From positions 1 through 39,179 of the forward strand of contig JAJZTW010000034.1 in NCBI GenBank assembly GCA_021847345.1: DNA of 39,179 nucleotides. Direction: 5' to 3'. The notes beneath the pieces are model-generated. The model made no database searches. It was not told where the DNA came from and was given only the letters and a program-made list of their open reading frames with translations. The DNA is from Pseudomonadota bacterium. GTDB lineage: Bacteria > Pseudomonadota > Gammaproteobacteria > Burkholderiales > Burkholderiaceae_C. Shown here piece by piece: positions 31,134-39,157 of the stretch; within the stretch, counting starts at the first letter, position 1, and every line of letters starts with the position of its first letter. The translations under genes were made by a program, and so were the position numbers.

Positions 31134-31921
31134 GCCAGGGCGGCTCGCGCTGGCACTACGTGGCGGCGGTGCTGCTGGGCATCGCCTGGGCGCTGGTCGC
31201 GCACGCCCCGGCCAGCTGGGTTGCCGGAGCGACGGCGCGGCTGTCGGGCGAGCGCGTGCTCTTGTGCGATGCCCGCGGTGACTGGCACGACGGAGCGGCG
31301 CGCATCGTGCTCAGCGCCGGCCCGCAAGGGCGCACCTGGGCGCTGCTGCCCGGCGTGCTGCACTGGAACATCGGACTGCGCGAAATCTGGCGCGGCGCGC
31401 TGAGCCTGCGCCTGCAGTGGCCCGGACTGGCGCAGGGGCCCCTGAGCTGGCAGGCCCGGGCCGGGATCGGGTCCTGGAGCGTGCGACAACTCGCACCCGC
31501 GAGCTGGGAGGCGAGCCTTCCCGCCGTGCTGCTGCAGGGTCTGGGCACGCCCTGGAACACCCTGGCCCCGCGCGGACTGGTGCGCCTGCGACTGCGCCAG
31601 GCCGAGCTCAGTTCGGCCGCCGGGCGCCTGCGCATGCAGGGCGAAGTGCGCATCGACGCGCTGAACATGAGCTCGCGCCTGAGCACCGTCGCTCCGCTGG
31701 GCAGCTACCGGGTCGGAATCACCGGCGACGGCCCGGCCGCGCAGGTGCGCCTGAGCACCCTCGAAGGACCCCTGGAACTCAGCGGCAGCGGGGTCTTCAA
31801 CGGCGACCGGCTGCAATTCTCCGGCACCGCGCGCGCGGCTGCCGGGCAGCAACAGGCGCTGGCCACGCTACTGGGCCTGCTGGGCCAACCCGAGGGCGAT
31901 CACGTACGCATCGCCCTGTGA
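31130..31921 (+). CDS. gspN: Type II secretion protein GspN
   Basis: A 263-residue protein with one N-terminal membrane helix (WHYVAAVLLGIAWALVAHAP) and a beta-rich periplasmic body of the GspN type, a component that is present in only some type II systems and whose role is not well defined. Segments such as VLLCDARGDWHDGAARIVLS and LPGVLHWNIGLREIWRGALS fit the family, as does the repeated LxGxxxF-like pattern near the end (LELSGSGVFNGDRLQFSGTA). The ATG at 31130 overlaps the gspM stop by 4 nt. Its placement directly before gspD, 25 nt away, suggests that secretin synthesis follows on the same transcript. Confidence 0.85.
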   Translation: MSQGGSRWHYVAAVLLGIAWALVAHAPASWVAGATARLSGERVLLCDARGDWHDGAARIVLSAGPQGRTWALLPGVLHWNIGLREIWRGALSLRLQWPGLAQGPLSWQARAGIGSWSVRQLAPASWEASLPAVLLQGLGTPWNTLAPRGLVRLRLRQAELSSAAGRLRMQGEVRIDALNMSSRLSTVAPLGSYRVGITGDGPAAQVRLSTLEGPLELSGSGVFNGDRLQFSGTARAAAGQQQALATLLGLLGQPEGDHVRIAL

Positions 31922-31946
31922 ATCCATTGGTATCGGACGAATCGCA

Positions 31947-34277
31947 ATGAGCCCTACCCGCACCCGCAGCCACCTTCGCCCCGCCGCCCGCGGCGTTGCC
32001 CGCAGGGCCTTGACCGGGCTGGTCAGCGCCGCGCTGAGTGTCGCGCCGCTCGCCTCGGTGCATGCCGCGCCGACACAGGCGCGCGGCATGGAGCGCCATC
32101 GCGAGGCGCCCGCGCAGCCGCCGATGACCATCGACCTCGTGCATGCCGAGATCGCCAGCGCGGTGCAGGCGGTGGCGGCGGCGACCGGGCGCAACTTCAT
32201 CGTCGACCCGCGGGTCAAGGGCCAGATCACGCTGCAATTCAAGACCCCTGTCTCCCCGGACAAGGTCTACCTGGCGCTGCTGACCCAATTGCGCCTGGCC
32301 GGCTACGCCGTGGTCGAGCACGACGGGGTCTTCAAGGTCGTGCCCGAGGCCGACGCACGCCTGCAGACCACCCCGGTGGGAGTGGGCAACACCCTGTCGC
32401 GCATCCCGGGGCGCGGCGACCAGGTGGTGACCCAGGTCTTCGAGTTGCGCAACCAGGCGGCGAGCAACCTGCTGCCGGTGCTGCGCCCGCTGATCTCGCC
32501 CAACAACACCATCAACGTCGACCCCGGCAGCAACGCGCTGGTGATCACCGACTACGCCGACAACATGCGCCGGCTGGCGCGCATCATCGCCGGGCTCGAC
32601 GTTCCCACGGGCAGCGAGGTCGACGTCGTGCCGTTGCACTACGCGGTGGCCGCGGACCTGGCGCCCACGCTGGAAAAACTCATCTCTTTGCAAGGCGGCT
32701 CGGACAGCCGCGCTCCGCAGGGGCGGGTTCCCACGCCCGCCGGCGTGTCATCGATCACCGGCATGCGCGCCGTGGTCCTGCCCGACACGAGCACGAACTC
32801 GCTGATCGTGCGCGCGGCCAACGGCGCCCAGCTGATGCAGATCGAGCAGATGATCCACAAGCTCGACCGGCCGTCGGCCGACAGCGACGACGAGATCCAC
32901 GTCGTCTACCTGCACAACGCCAGCGCACCGTCGCTCGCCAAGGTGCTCGAAGGCGTGCTCGCCAACATGCAGAGCGGCGCGTCCGGCAACACCGGATCCC
33001 TGCAGGAGACGGCGCGCCAGTCGCTGGGCTCGGCCGCCGGCGGCGGGAGCTCGTTCAGCGGCGGCAGCACGGGCGGCAACAGCGGCAGCTCATCGATGAT
33101 GGGTGGCTATTCGGGCGGCTCGAGCGGGAAGAACAGCACGCTGGGCAGCACGCCGGACTTCGGACCCGGCGCGGAAAGCCGCACCGTCGCGCTGCCGCAG
33201 GGAGGCTCGGTCTACGCCGACGTGGCGATGAACGCGCTGATCATCAACGCACCTCCTCCGGTGTACCGCCAGCTCAAGAACGTGATCGCCAAGCTCGACG
33301 TGCGCCGGGTGCAGGTCTACGTGCAGGCCCTGATCGTCGAGATCGACGCCAACAAGGCCGCGCAGCTCGGCGTGCAGTGGCAATCCGCCATGGGCAGCGC
33401 CAGCAGCAACAACGCCGTGTTCGGCGGCACCAATTTCGGCAGCGGCGGCTCCAACATCGTCAACCTGCAGGCGGCCATCGCCAGCGGCAACGCCGGCGCC
33501 GCGATCAGCAACGGCGTGCTGCCGCCCGGCGGCCTCAACATCGGCATCCTGCACAAGCTCGCCGGCGTGACCTCGCTCGGGCTGCTGGCCAATTTCCTGG
33601 AAAGCCACGACGGCGCCAACGTGCTGTCGCAGCCGAACCTGATGACCCTGGACAACGAGACGGCGAAGATCGTGGTCGGCCAGAACCTGCCGTTCTCCAC
33701 CGGCTCCTACACGCAGACCGGCAGCAGCAGCAACCCCACGAATCCGTTCACCACCTACGAGCGCCGGGACGTCGGCCTGACGCTGCAGATCCGGCCGCAG
33801 GTCACCGCCGGCAACGTGATCAAGCTCGACGTGTTCACCGAGGACTCCACGGTGGCCCCGGCCTCCAACGCCGCGGCGGCGGCCGCGGCCGCGGGCGGCC
33901 TGTACGTGACCAACATGCGATCCATCCGCACCTCGGTGCTGGTCGACAACGGCCAGACGCTGGTTCTGGGCGGGTTGATGAAGGATCAGGTCCAGCTCAA
34001 CAACAGCAAGATCCCAGGGCTGGGCGACATCCCGCTGCTGGGCCTGTTGTTCGGCTCCAAGTCGCGCAGCGCGGCGAAGACCGACCTGATGGTGTTCCTG
34101 CGTCCCGTCGTCGTGCGCGACGACGCGACCGGCAACTCGCTGACCAGCGCCGAGTACCTGAAGGCGCAGCAGCAGGAGCGCGCGAACCAGTTGCGCCAAT
34201 CCTTCGGCCTGCCGGACATGCCGGGCCCGGTGCTTCCCGACCTGGGCCCGGCGACCCCGCCGGCGGCGAAACCCTGA
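31947..34277 (+). CDS. gspD: Type II secretion outer-membrane secretin GspD
   Basis: A 776-residue secretin forming the outer-membrane channel. The signal peptide covers about residues 1-40 (ending SVHA). The N0 domain begins at MTIDLVHAEIASAVQAVAAA. N1-N3 repeats follow, with FELRNQAASNLLPVLRPLIS, DVVPLHYAVAADLAPTLEKL and EIHVVYLHNASAPSLAKVLE. A long Gly/Ser-rich insert (about 345-400) lies within N3. The secretin domain has VQVYVQALIVEIDANKAAQL, LSQPNLMTLDNETAKIVVGQ, and near the end TLVLGGLMKDQVQLNNSKIP, then GLGDIPLLGLLFGSKSRSA. No obvious extra pilotin-binding domain is seen after the barrel, only about 60 residues. It is followed 10 nt later by gspE. Confidence 0.97.
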   Translation: MSPTRTRSHLRPAARGVARRALTGLVSAALSVAPLASVHAAPTQARGMERHREAPAQPPMTIDLVHAEIASAVQAVAAATGRNFIVDPRVKGQITLQFKTPVSPDKVYLALLTQLRLAGYAVVEHDGVFKVVPEADARLQTTPVGVGNTLSRIPGRGDQVVTQVFELRNQAASNLLPVLRPLISPNNTINVDPGSNALVITDYADNMRRLARIIAGLDVPTGSEVDVVPLHYAVAADLAPTLEKLISLQGGSDSRAPQGRVPTPAGVSSITGMRAVVLPDTSTNSLIVRAANGAQLMQIEQMIHKLDRPSADSDDEIHVVYLHNASAPSLAKVLEGVLANMQSGASGNTGSLQETARQSLGSAAGGGSSFSGGSTGGNSGSSSMMGGYSGGSSGKNSTLGSTPDFGPGAESRTVALPQGGSVYADVAMNALIINAPPPVYRQLKNVIAKLDVRRVQVYVQALIVEIDANKAAQLGVQWQSAMGSASSNNAVFGGTNFGSGGSNIVNLQAAIASGNAGAAISNGVLPPGGLNIGILHKLAGVTSLGLLANFLESHDGANVLSQPNLMTLDNETAKIVVGQNLPFSTGSYTQTGSSSNPTNPFTTYERRDVGLTLQIRPQVTAGNVIKLDVFTEDSTVAPASNAAAAAAAAGGLYVTNMRSIRTSVLVDNGQTLVLGGLMKDQVQLNNSKIPGLGDIPLLGLLFGSKSRSAAKTDLMVFLRPVVVRDDATGNSLTSAEYLKAQQQERANQLRQSFGLPDMPGPVLPDLGPATPPAAKP

Positions 34278-34287
34278 ATCCGGGGGC

Positions 34288-35718
34288 ATGACCATGTCCG
34301 CGCGCTACCCGCTTCCCTACGCGTTCTGCCGCGACCAGGCCCTGCTGGCCGAGCGCGAAGGCGATGCCCTGCTGCTGTGGATCAGCGAAAGCACGCGCGC
34401 CGCGGGCATGGCCGAGGTGCAGCGCACGCACGCCGTCAGCCAGGTGCAGCGCATCACGCAGGATGAACTGCTCGAGCGCATCGGCGTGGCCTACGCGTCG
34501 CGCGACGGCAGCGCGGCCGAGGTGGTCAGCGAGGTCGAGGGCGACGTCGACCTGTCGCGCCTGCTGCAGGACCTTCCCGCAGTGGAGGACCTGCTCGAGA
34601 CCTCCGACGACGCGCCGATCATCCGCATGCTCAACGCGCTGTTCACGCAGGCCGCGCGAGACAACGCCAGCGACATCCACGTCGAGCCCTTCGAGACCTC
34701 GTCGGTGGTGCGCTTCCGCGTCGACGGCACCTTGCACGACGTGGTGCGCCCGAACAAGGCGCTGCACGCGGCGATGATCTCCCGGGTGAAGATCCTCGCC
34801 CAGCTCGACATCGCGGAAAAGCGCCTGCCGCAGGACGGACGCATCTCGCTGCGAATCGGCGGGCGCGCGCTGGACGTGCGCGTATCCACGCTGCCCTGCG
34901 CGCACGGCGAGCGCGCGGTGCTGCGCCTGCTCGACAAGTCCGCGGCCCGCCTGGACCTGCGCGCCGTCGGCATGGCCGAGCCGATGCTCGAGCGCTTCGA
35001 CGCGCTGGTGCGCCACCCGCACGGCCTGCTGCTGGTCACCGGGCCCACCGGCAGCGGCAAGACGACCACGCTGTACTCCACGCTGGCGCGCCTGGACGCC
35101 ACGCAGATGAACATCATGACCGTCGAGGACCCGGTGGAGTACGACCTGCAGGGAATCGGGCAGACCCAGGTCAATCCGCGCATCGAGCTGACCTTCGCGC
35201 GGGCGCTGCGCGCGATCCTGCGCCAGGACCCGGACGTGGTCATGATCGGCGAGATCCGCGACTTCGAGACCGCGCAGATCGCGATCCAGGCCTCGCTGAC
35301 CGGGCACCTGGTGCTGGCCACGCTGCACACCAACGACTCGCCGTCGGCCATCACCCGGCTGGTCGACATGGGCGTCGAGCCCTTCCTGCTGGCGTCCTCG
35401 CTGCTCGGCGTGCTGGCACAGCGCCTGGTGCGCAGGTTGTGCCCGCAATGCCGCACGCCGGCGAGCGACGGCCCGGGCTTCGTGGCCGAAGGCTGCGCCG
35501 CCTGCAACCACACCGGCTACCGCGGGCGCACCGGAGTGTTCGAGCTGCTGCAGGCCGACGACGCGATCCGCGCGGCGGTGCACGAGCGCGCATCCGAAGC
35601 CGAGCTGCGCCGGCTCGCCGTGCAGGCCGGCATGCGCAACATGCGCGAGGACGGCATGCGCTGGGTCGACGCGGGCCAGACCTCGCTGGCCGAGCTGGTG
35701 CGCGTGACGCGCGAGTGA
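34288..35718 (+). CDS. gspE: Type II secretion ATPase GspE
   Basis: A 476-residue cytoplasmic hexameric ATPase that powers pseudopilus assembly. Walker A is GPTGSGKTT (252-260). The Asp box lies at MTVEDPVEYDL, Walker B is DPDVVMIGEIRD and the His box is TGHLVLATLHTND. The region before it includes DDAPIIRMLNALFTQAARDN and ASDIHVEPFE. The zinc-binding tetracysteine module is CPQC-x14-CAAC, with a shorter loop than the roughly 29 residues usual in GspE. The N-terminal domain is compact. ATG 34288 follows CGGGGGC; ATG 34294 is an alternative. gspF follows 13 nt downstream. Confidence 0.97.
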   Translation: MTMSARYPLPYAFCRDQALLAEREGDALLLWISESTRAAGMAEVQRTHAVSQVQRITQDELLERIGVAYASRDGSAAEVVSEVEGDVDLSRLLQDLPAVEDLLETSDDAPIIRMLNALFTQAARDNASDIHVEPFETSSVVRFRVDGTLHDVVRPNKALHAAMISRVKILAQLDIAEKRLPQDGRISLRIGGRALDVRVSTLPCAHGERAVLRLLDKSAARLDLRAVGMAEPMLERFDALVRHPHGLLLVTGPTGSGKTTTLYSTLARLDATQMNIMTVEDPVEYDLQGIGQTQVNPRIELTFARALRAILRQDPDVVMIGEIRDFETAQIAIQASLTGHLVLATLHTNDSPSAITRLVDMGVEPFLLASSLLGVLAQRLVRRLCPQCRTPASDGPGFVAEGCAACNHTGYRGRTGVFELLQADDAIRAAVHERASEAELRRLAVQAGMRNMREDGMRWVDAGQTSLAELVRVTRE

Positions 35719-35731
35719 CCTGGGTCCGCCG

Positions 35732-36946
35732 ATGCCTGCCTACCGCTTCACCGCCCTCGACGCCGCCGCGGCCGAGCAGCAAGGCGTGCTGGAGGCCGAC
35801 AGCGCGCGCGGCGCCCGCACCATGCTGCGGGCTCGCGGACTGATTCCGCTGCAGGTCGAACCCATCGTCGCCGACGGACCGTCCTCGGCCACGCGGCGTT
35901 TCGGGCGCCGCCGCCTGAACGCGCAGGAGCTGGCCTTGCTGACCCGCCAGATGTCGGGCCTGTTGGTGTCGGGCCTGCCGCTGGAGCGCGCGCTGGGAGC
36001 GCTGGCCGACGATGCCGACCGCGCGGAGATCTCCGATCTGCTGCAGGGCGTCAAGAGCGAGGTCGCCGGCGGCCACAGCCTGTCGGCCGCGCTGGGCCAG
36101 CACCCGCGCGAGTTCTCCGACGTGTACCGCGCGCTGGTCGCCGCCGGCGAGGACAGCGGCGATCTCGGCGCCGTTCTGGGCAGCCTGGCCGACTACCTGG
36201 AAAGCAGCCAGCAACTGCGCGCCAAGCTGGTGCAGGCCATCGCCTATCCGGTGATCGTCGTGCTCGTGGCCATCGCCGTCATCGTGCTGCTGCTGACCTA
36301 CGTCGTGCCGCAGGTCGTGGGCGTGTTCCAGGGCGCGCACCAGAAGCTGCCCATGCTGACCGTGGGCCTGATCGCGCTGAGCAGCTTCATGCGCAGCTGG
36401 GGCTGGCTGCTGGGCATCGTGCTGCTGCTCGGAGGCGTCGTGCTGCGCCAGGCGCTGCGCCTGCCCGGCCCGCGCGCGGCCTTCGACGCGTCGATGTTGC
36501 GCATGCCGCAGCTCGGGCGCCTGATCCGCGGGCTCAACACCGCGCGCTTCGCTTCCACGCTGGCCATTCTCACGGCAGCCGGGGTGCCGATCCTGCGCGC
36601 GCTGCAGGCCGCCATCGACACCGTGTCCAACAGCGTGCTCAAGGCCGACGCGCAGGAAGCGCTGGCACTGCTGCGCGAGGGTTCGTCGCTGGCGTCGGCG
36701 CTGAGCCTGCACCGCCGATTTCCGCCGGTGTTGCTGACCTTCATCCGCCTGGGCGAGCAGACCGGCACGCTGCCCGACATGCTGCAGCGCGCGGCCAACC
36801 AGCACTCGCAGGAAGTGCAGCGCCGCGCCTTCACGCTGGTGACCATTCTCGAGCCCCTGCTGATCCTGGGCATGGGGGTGATCGTGCTGCTCATCGTGCT
36901 GGCCGTCATGATGCCGATCATCCAGATGAACAACCTGGTCAAGTAA
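35732..36946 (+). CDS. gspF: Type II secretion inner-membrane platform protein GspF
   Basis: A 404-residue polytopic protein of the platform with two homologous cytoplasmic helical domains. It begins MPAYRFTALDAAAAEQQGVL, typical for GspF. LNAQELALLTRQMSGLLVSG and PLERALGALADDADRAEISD form the first domain, and RFASTLAILTAAGVPILRAL the second. Three membrane segments are visible: AYPVIVVLVAIAVIVLLLTY, SWGWLLGIVLLLGGVVL and LLILGMGVIVLLIVLAVMMP. GEDSGDLGAVLGSLADYLES and GEQTGTLPDMLQRAANQHSQ are the paired conserved motifs. It is followed 16 nt downstream by the second gspC paralogue. Confidence 0.97.
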   Translation: MPAYRFTALDAAAAEQQGVLEADSARGARTMLRARGLIPLQVEPIVADGPSSATRRFGRRRLNAQELALLTRQMSGLLVSGLPLERALGALADDADRAEISDLLQGVKSEVAGGHSLSAALGQHPREFSDVYRALVAAGEDSGDLGAVLGSLADYLESSQQLRAKLVQAIAYPVIVVLVAIAVIVLLLTYVVPQVVGVFQGAHQKLPMLTVGLIALSSFMRSWGWLLGIVLLLGGVVLRQALRLPGPRAAFDASMLRMPQLGRLIRGLNTARFASTLAILTAAGVPILRALQAAIDTVSNSVLKADAQEALALLREGSSLASALSLHRRFPPVLLTFIRLGEQTGTLPDMLQRAANQHSQEVQRRAFTLVTILEPLLILGMGVIVLLIVLAVMMPIIQMNNLVK

Positions 36947-36962
36947 GGCCCGGGCCCACCCC

Positions 36963-37511
36963 ATGCGCAAGCTGCCCTCCCTGCCCTCGCTGCCCTACCC
37001 GCAACTGCTCGGCCTGCTGCTGGCGTCGGCCTGCGTCGCCGTCGGCGTGCAATGGGCGCTGCGCCTGAACGCCCTGCGCGCTGACTCCGCGCCCGCGCCG
37101 TTCAGCGCGGGGCCGACACCGGCGCAGCGCGCGACGGCCGCCGGGGAATTGTTCGGCGCCGCGCCGCCGACGGCCGGCCCCGCAGCGCCGCAATATCGCC
37201 TGCTGGGGGTGATCGGCGGCGGCGCGCATGCCGGAGCGGCGCTGATCGGCCGGGGCGATGCCCCGGCCCAGGCCTATGCCATCGGCGCGCAGATCGAACC
37301 CGGCCTGCGACTGGTCGAAACCGCCTTCGGCAGCGCGGTCCTGCAGCGCGACGGGGTTCGCACCACCTTGCACACGCGGCGCGCCGACAACCCCGGCACG
37401 GCGCGGCACGCGCCGCCAGGCCCGGACGCCGAAGGCGCGCCGCAGGCACGCCCGCAAGGCGAGTCGGCGGCAGCCGAGGCGGCGCGGCTGCGCGAACTCG
37501 CCGGTCACTGA
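36963..37511 (+). CDS. gspC: Type II secretion protein GspC, second paralogue
   Basis: A 182-residue GspC-like protein. A very short cytoplasmic head is followed by one membrane helix (LLGLLLASACVAVGVQWALRL, about 14-34). The periplasmic homology-region domain, with QYRLLGVIGGGAHAGAALIG and AQAYAIGAQIEPGLRLVETA, is clearly related to the one at 25427-26044. It has no PDZ domain. The tail is rich in Pro, Ala, Glu and Arg. The gene is the last of gspL-M-N-D-E-F-C. Its TGA stop is the first base-triplet of intergenic repeat copy B, so nothing further is transcribed as a coding unit. Two GspC genes bordering one gsp cluster are unusual. They may serve different substrates or different states of the machine. 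Confidence 0.82.
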   Translation: MRKLPSLPSLPYPQLLGLLLASACVAVGVQWALRLNALRADSAPAPFSAGPTPAQRATAAGELFGAAPPTAGPAAPQYRLLGVIGGGAHAGAALIGRGDAPAQAYAIGAQIEPGLRLVETAFGSAVLQRDGVRTTLHTRRADNPGTARHAPPGPDAEGAPQARPQGESAAAEAARLRELAGH

Positions 37512-37589
37512 GCGCCCCCAGGGCCGGGCTGCGCCCAGCCCGCCCCCCGTGGGGGTCAAGCAATCTTGGGGCGGCCCAGCGATTGCTTG
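37509..37589 (+). repeat. Structured intergenic repeat, copy B (altered stem)
   Basis: An 81-nt relative of copies A1, A2 and C that begins on the stop codon of the second gspC gene. The loop TTGGGGCGGCCCAGC and the CCCCC/GGGGG hairpin are kept. The 8-bp stem is AAGCAATC (37558-37565) / GATTGCTT (37581-37588), which differs from the A stem at three pairs, all compensated. The first hairpin has arms CGGGCTG / CAGCCCG, again changed on both sides. Confidence 0.9.
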
Positions 37590-37598
37590 AGAGTTGAG

Positions 37599-37620
37599 CC
37601 CCCCCCGCGTCCGGGGGGGA
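37599..37620. other. C/G hairpin after repeat copy B
   Basis: A run of C (37599-37606), the loop GCGTCC and a run of seven G (37613-37619) form a strong hairpin directly after repeat B and before the phosphoesterase gene. It probably belongs to the same repeat family as a truncated unit. The remaining 37621-37744 is the upstream region of the phosphoesterase gene and holds a CTGTCATCAAG motif (37640-37650) resembling one PhoB half-site. Confidence 0.5.
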
Positions 37621-37744
37621 TGCGACGAGCACCACGCCGCTGTCATCAAGTTGCAGCTTGCGTTTCTTACAAAGCGTGTCGGGCGCAACATCGCGTGACA
37701 GAACGCACGCGCCCGTTGCCGACAAACCATTCGTGAGGATGACC

Positions 37745-39010
37745 ATGAAACGCAAGAGTCTTGCCGCGCTGCTCGGCGCAATGTTCCTGGCCTGCGGCGT
37801 CGCCCAGGCCGACGAGGGCCCGGTTCCCGCCGGCGTGCCGCACCTGGACCATGTCTGGGTGATCATGATGGAGAACGAACCCTTCAACGCCGAGATCGGC
37901 AACCCCGACGTCCCGTTCATCAACCAGCTTGCCAGGACGGCGAACGTCGCCACCAACTACTACGGTGTCGGCCACCCCAGCCTGACCAACTACCTGGAAG
38001 TGGTGGGTGGCTCCAACTTCGGCGTGCGCAGCGACAACATGCCTGACTGGCACAACGCGTCGTGCTCGCCCAACATCGCCACCGGCGTGCCCAACCTGGA
38101 CGTGGCGGCTCCGGCCGGCCAGTCCAAGGTGATCTGCCCGATCCGCGGCACCGGCGTGGACGCGCCGACCCCGGCCATCGACTATGTCAACGAGGTCTAC
38201 CCGGTCGGCTCGGGCGTGCCGGGCAACCCGGCGACGGGCTCGTGGGACCTGGACGGCAGCGTCGGCTTCGCCGCCGCCCCGACCGTGGGCAAGACCATCG
38301 CCGAGCAGCTCATGGCCGCCGGCAAGACCTGGAAGAGCTACCAGCAGAACCTGCCGCTGGCGGGCGCCGACAATGTCGACTACAGCGACGGGGTTTTCGT
38401 CAACGCCAACGACAGCGGCTCGCTGCTGAGCAGCCCGACCCCGGCCGGCTCGATGGTCCAGTTGTACGCGGCCAAGCACAACCCCTTCGTGTACTTCCGC
38501 GACATCCAGGAAAGCTCTGCGCTGCGCAACAACATCGTCGGATTCGGCGGAGTCGACGGCCTGTACGGCGACCTGCGCAGCGGCCACGTGCCGAACTTCT
38601 CGTTCATCGCCCCCAACCAGTGCAACGACCAGCACGGCAAGGGCAACGCGGGTGCCGACTGCACCGGCGCGGCGCTGATGTACCGCGGCGACGCGATGGT
38701 GAGGAAACTGGTGCAGTCCATCCAGTCCTCGCCGGCCTGGCGCCAGGGGCACAACGCGATCGTCGTCACCTGGGACGAGAACGATTACGGAGTCAACGAG
38801 CCCAACAAGGTGCTGACCATGGTGATCAACAACCACCCGGGACGCCGAGTGGTGGACAACACCTTCTACAGCCATTTCTCGCTGCTGCGCACCATCGAGG
38901 GCGGCCTGGGCCTGCCTTGCCTGAACCACGCGTGTGACGCACAGACGGCGACCATGGGCGCGCTGTTCGGTGGCGACGCCGATCGCGACGAGCACCGCGC
39001 ACGCCGCTGA
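37745..39010 (+). CDS. Exported phosphoesterase (PF04185 type)
   Basis: A 421-residue secreted enzyme of the phosphoesterase family that includes acid phosphatases and phospholipase C. The signal peptide is MKRKSLAALLGAMFLACGVA-QA (cleavage near 22). The metal-site start motif is LDHVWVIMMENEPFN, followed by GVGHPSLTNYLEVVGG, PNFSFIAPNQCNDQHGKGNA in the middle, and AIVVTWDENDYGVNEP, which carries the conserved Asp-Glu. The last part has VVDNTFYSHFSLLRTIEGGLG, typical of the family. GAGGAT lies just upstream of the ATG at 37745; an ATG at 37739 is overlapped by it. It sits between two repeats of the structured family. Being exported and beside the gsp genes, it is a reasonable type II secretion substrate, which is inference. 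Confidence 0.88.
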   Translation: MKRKSLAALLGAMFLACGVAQADEGPVPAGVPHLDHVWVIMMENEPFNAEIGNPDVPFINQLARTANVATNYYGVGHPSLTNYLEVVGGSNFGVRSDNMPDWHNASCSPNIATGVPNLDVAAPAGQSKVICPIRGTGVDAPTPAIDYVNEVYPVGSGVPGNPATGSWDLDGSVGFAAAPTVGKTIAEQLMAAGKTWKSYQQNLPLAGADNVDYSDGVFVNANDSGSLLSSPTPAGSMVQLYAAKHNPFVYFRDIQESSALRNNIVGFGGVDGLYGDLRSGHVPNFSFIAPNQCNDQHGKGNAGADCTGAALMYRGDAMVRKLVQSIQSSPAWRQGHNAIVVTWDENDYGVNEPNKVLTMVINNHPGRRVVDNTFYSHFSLLRTIEGGLGLPCLNHACDAQTATMGALFGGDADRDEHRARR

Positions 39011-39074
39011 GCCCGGGCTTGACGCCGCGCCACCCCGGCGCGGCCGGGGCGCGGGCCGCGAGGCCCGCGCCTCA

Positions 39075-39157
39075 CGAGAAAACGCAGGGCCGCCCCAAGT
39101 TTTCTCGACCCCCACGGGGGGCGGGTCGGGCCCCAGGCCCGGCCCTGGGGGCGCTCT
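39075..39157 (-). repeat. Structured intergenic repeat, copy C (inverted)
   Basis: An inverted copy of the A-type repeat, 83 nt, starting 65 nt after the phosphoesterase stop. Its stem is GAGAAAAC (39076-39083) / GTTTTCTC (39099-39106) around the same 15-nt loop. Apart from a T-to-C change near the far end it is identical to copy A2, about 20 kb away. Confidence 0.93.
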
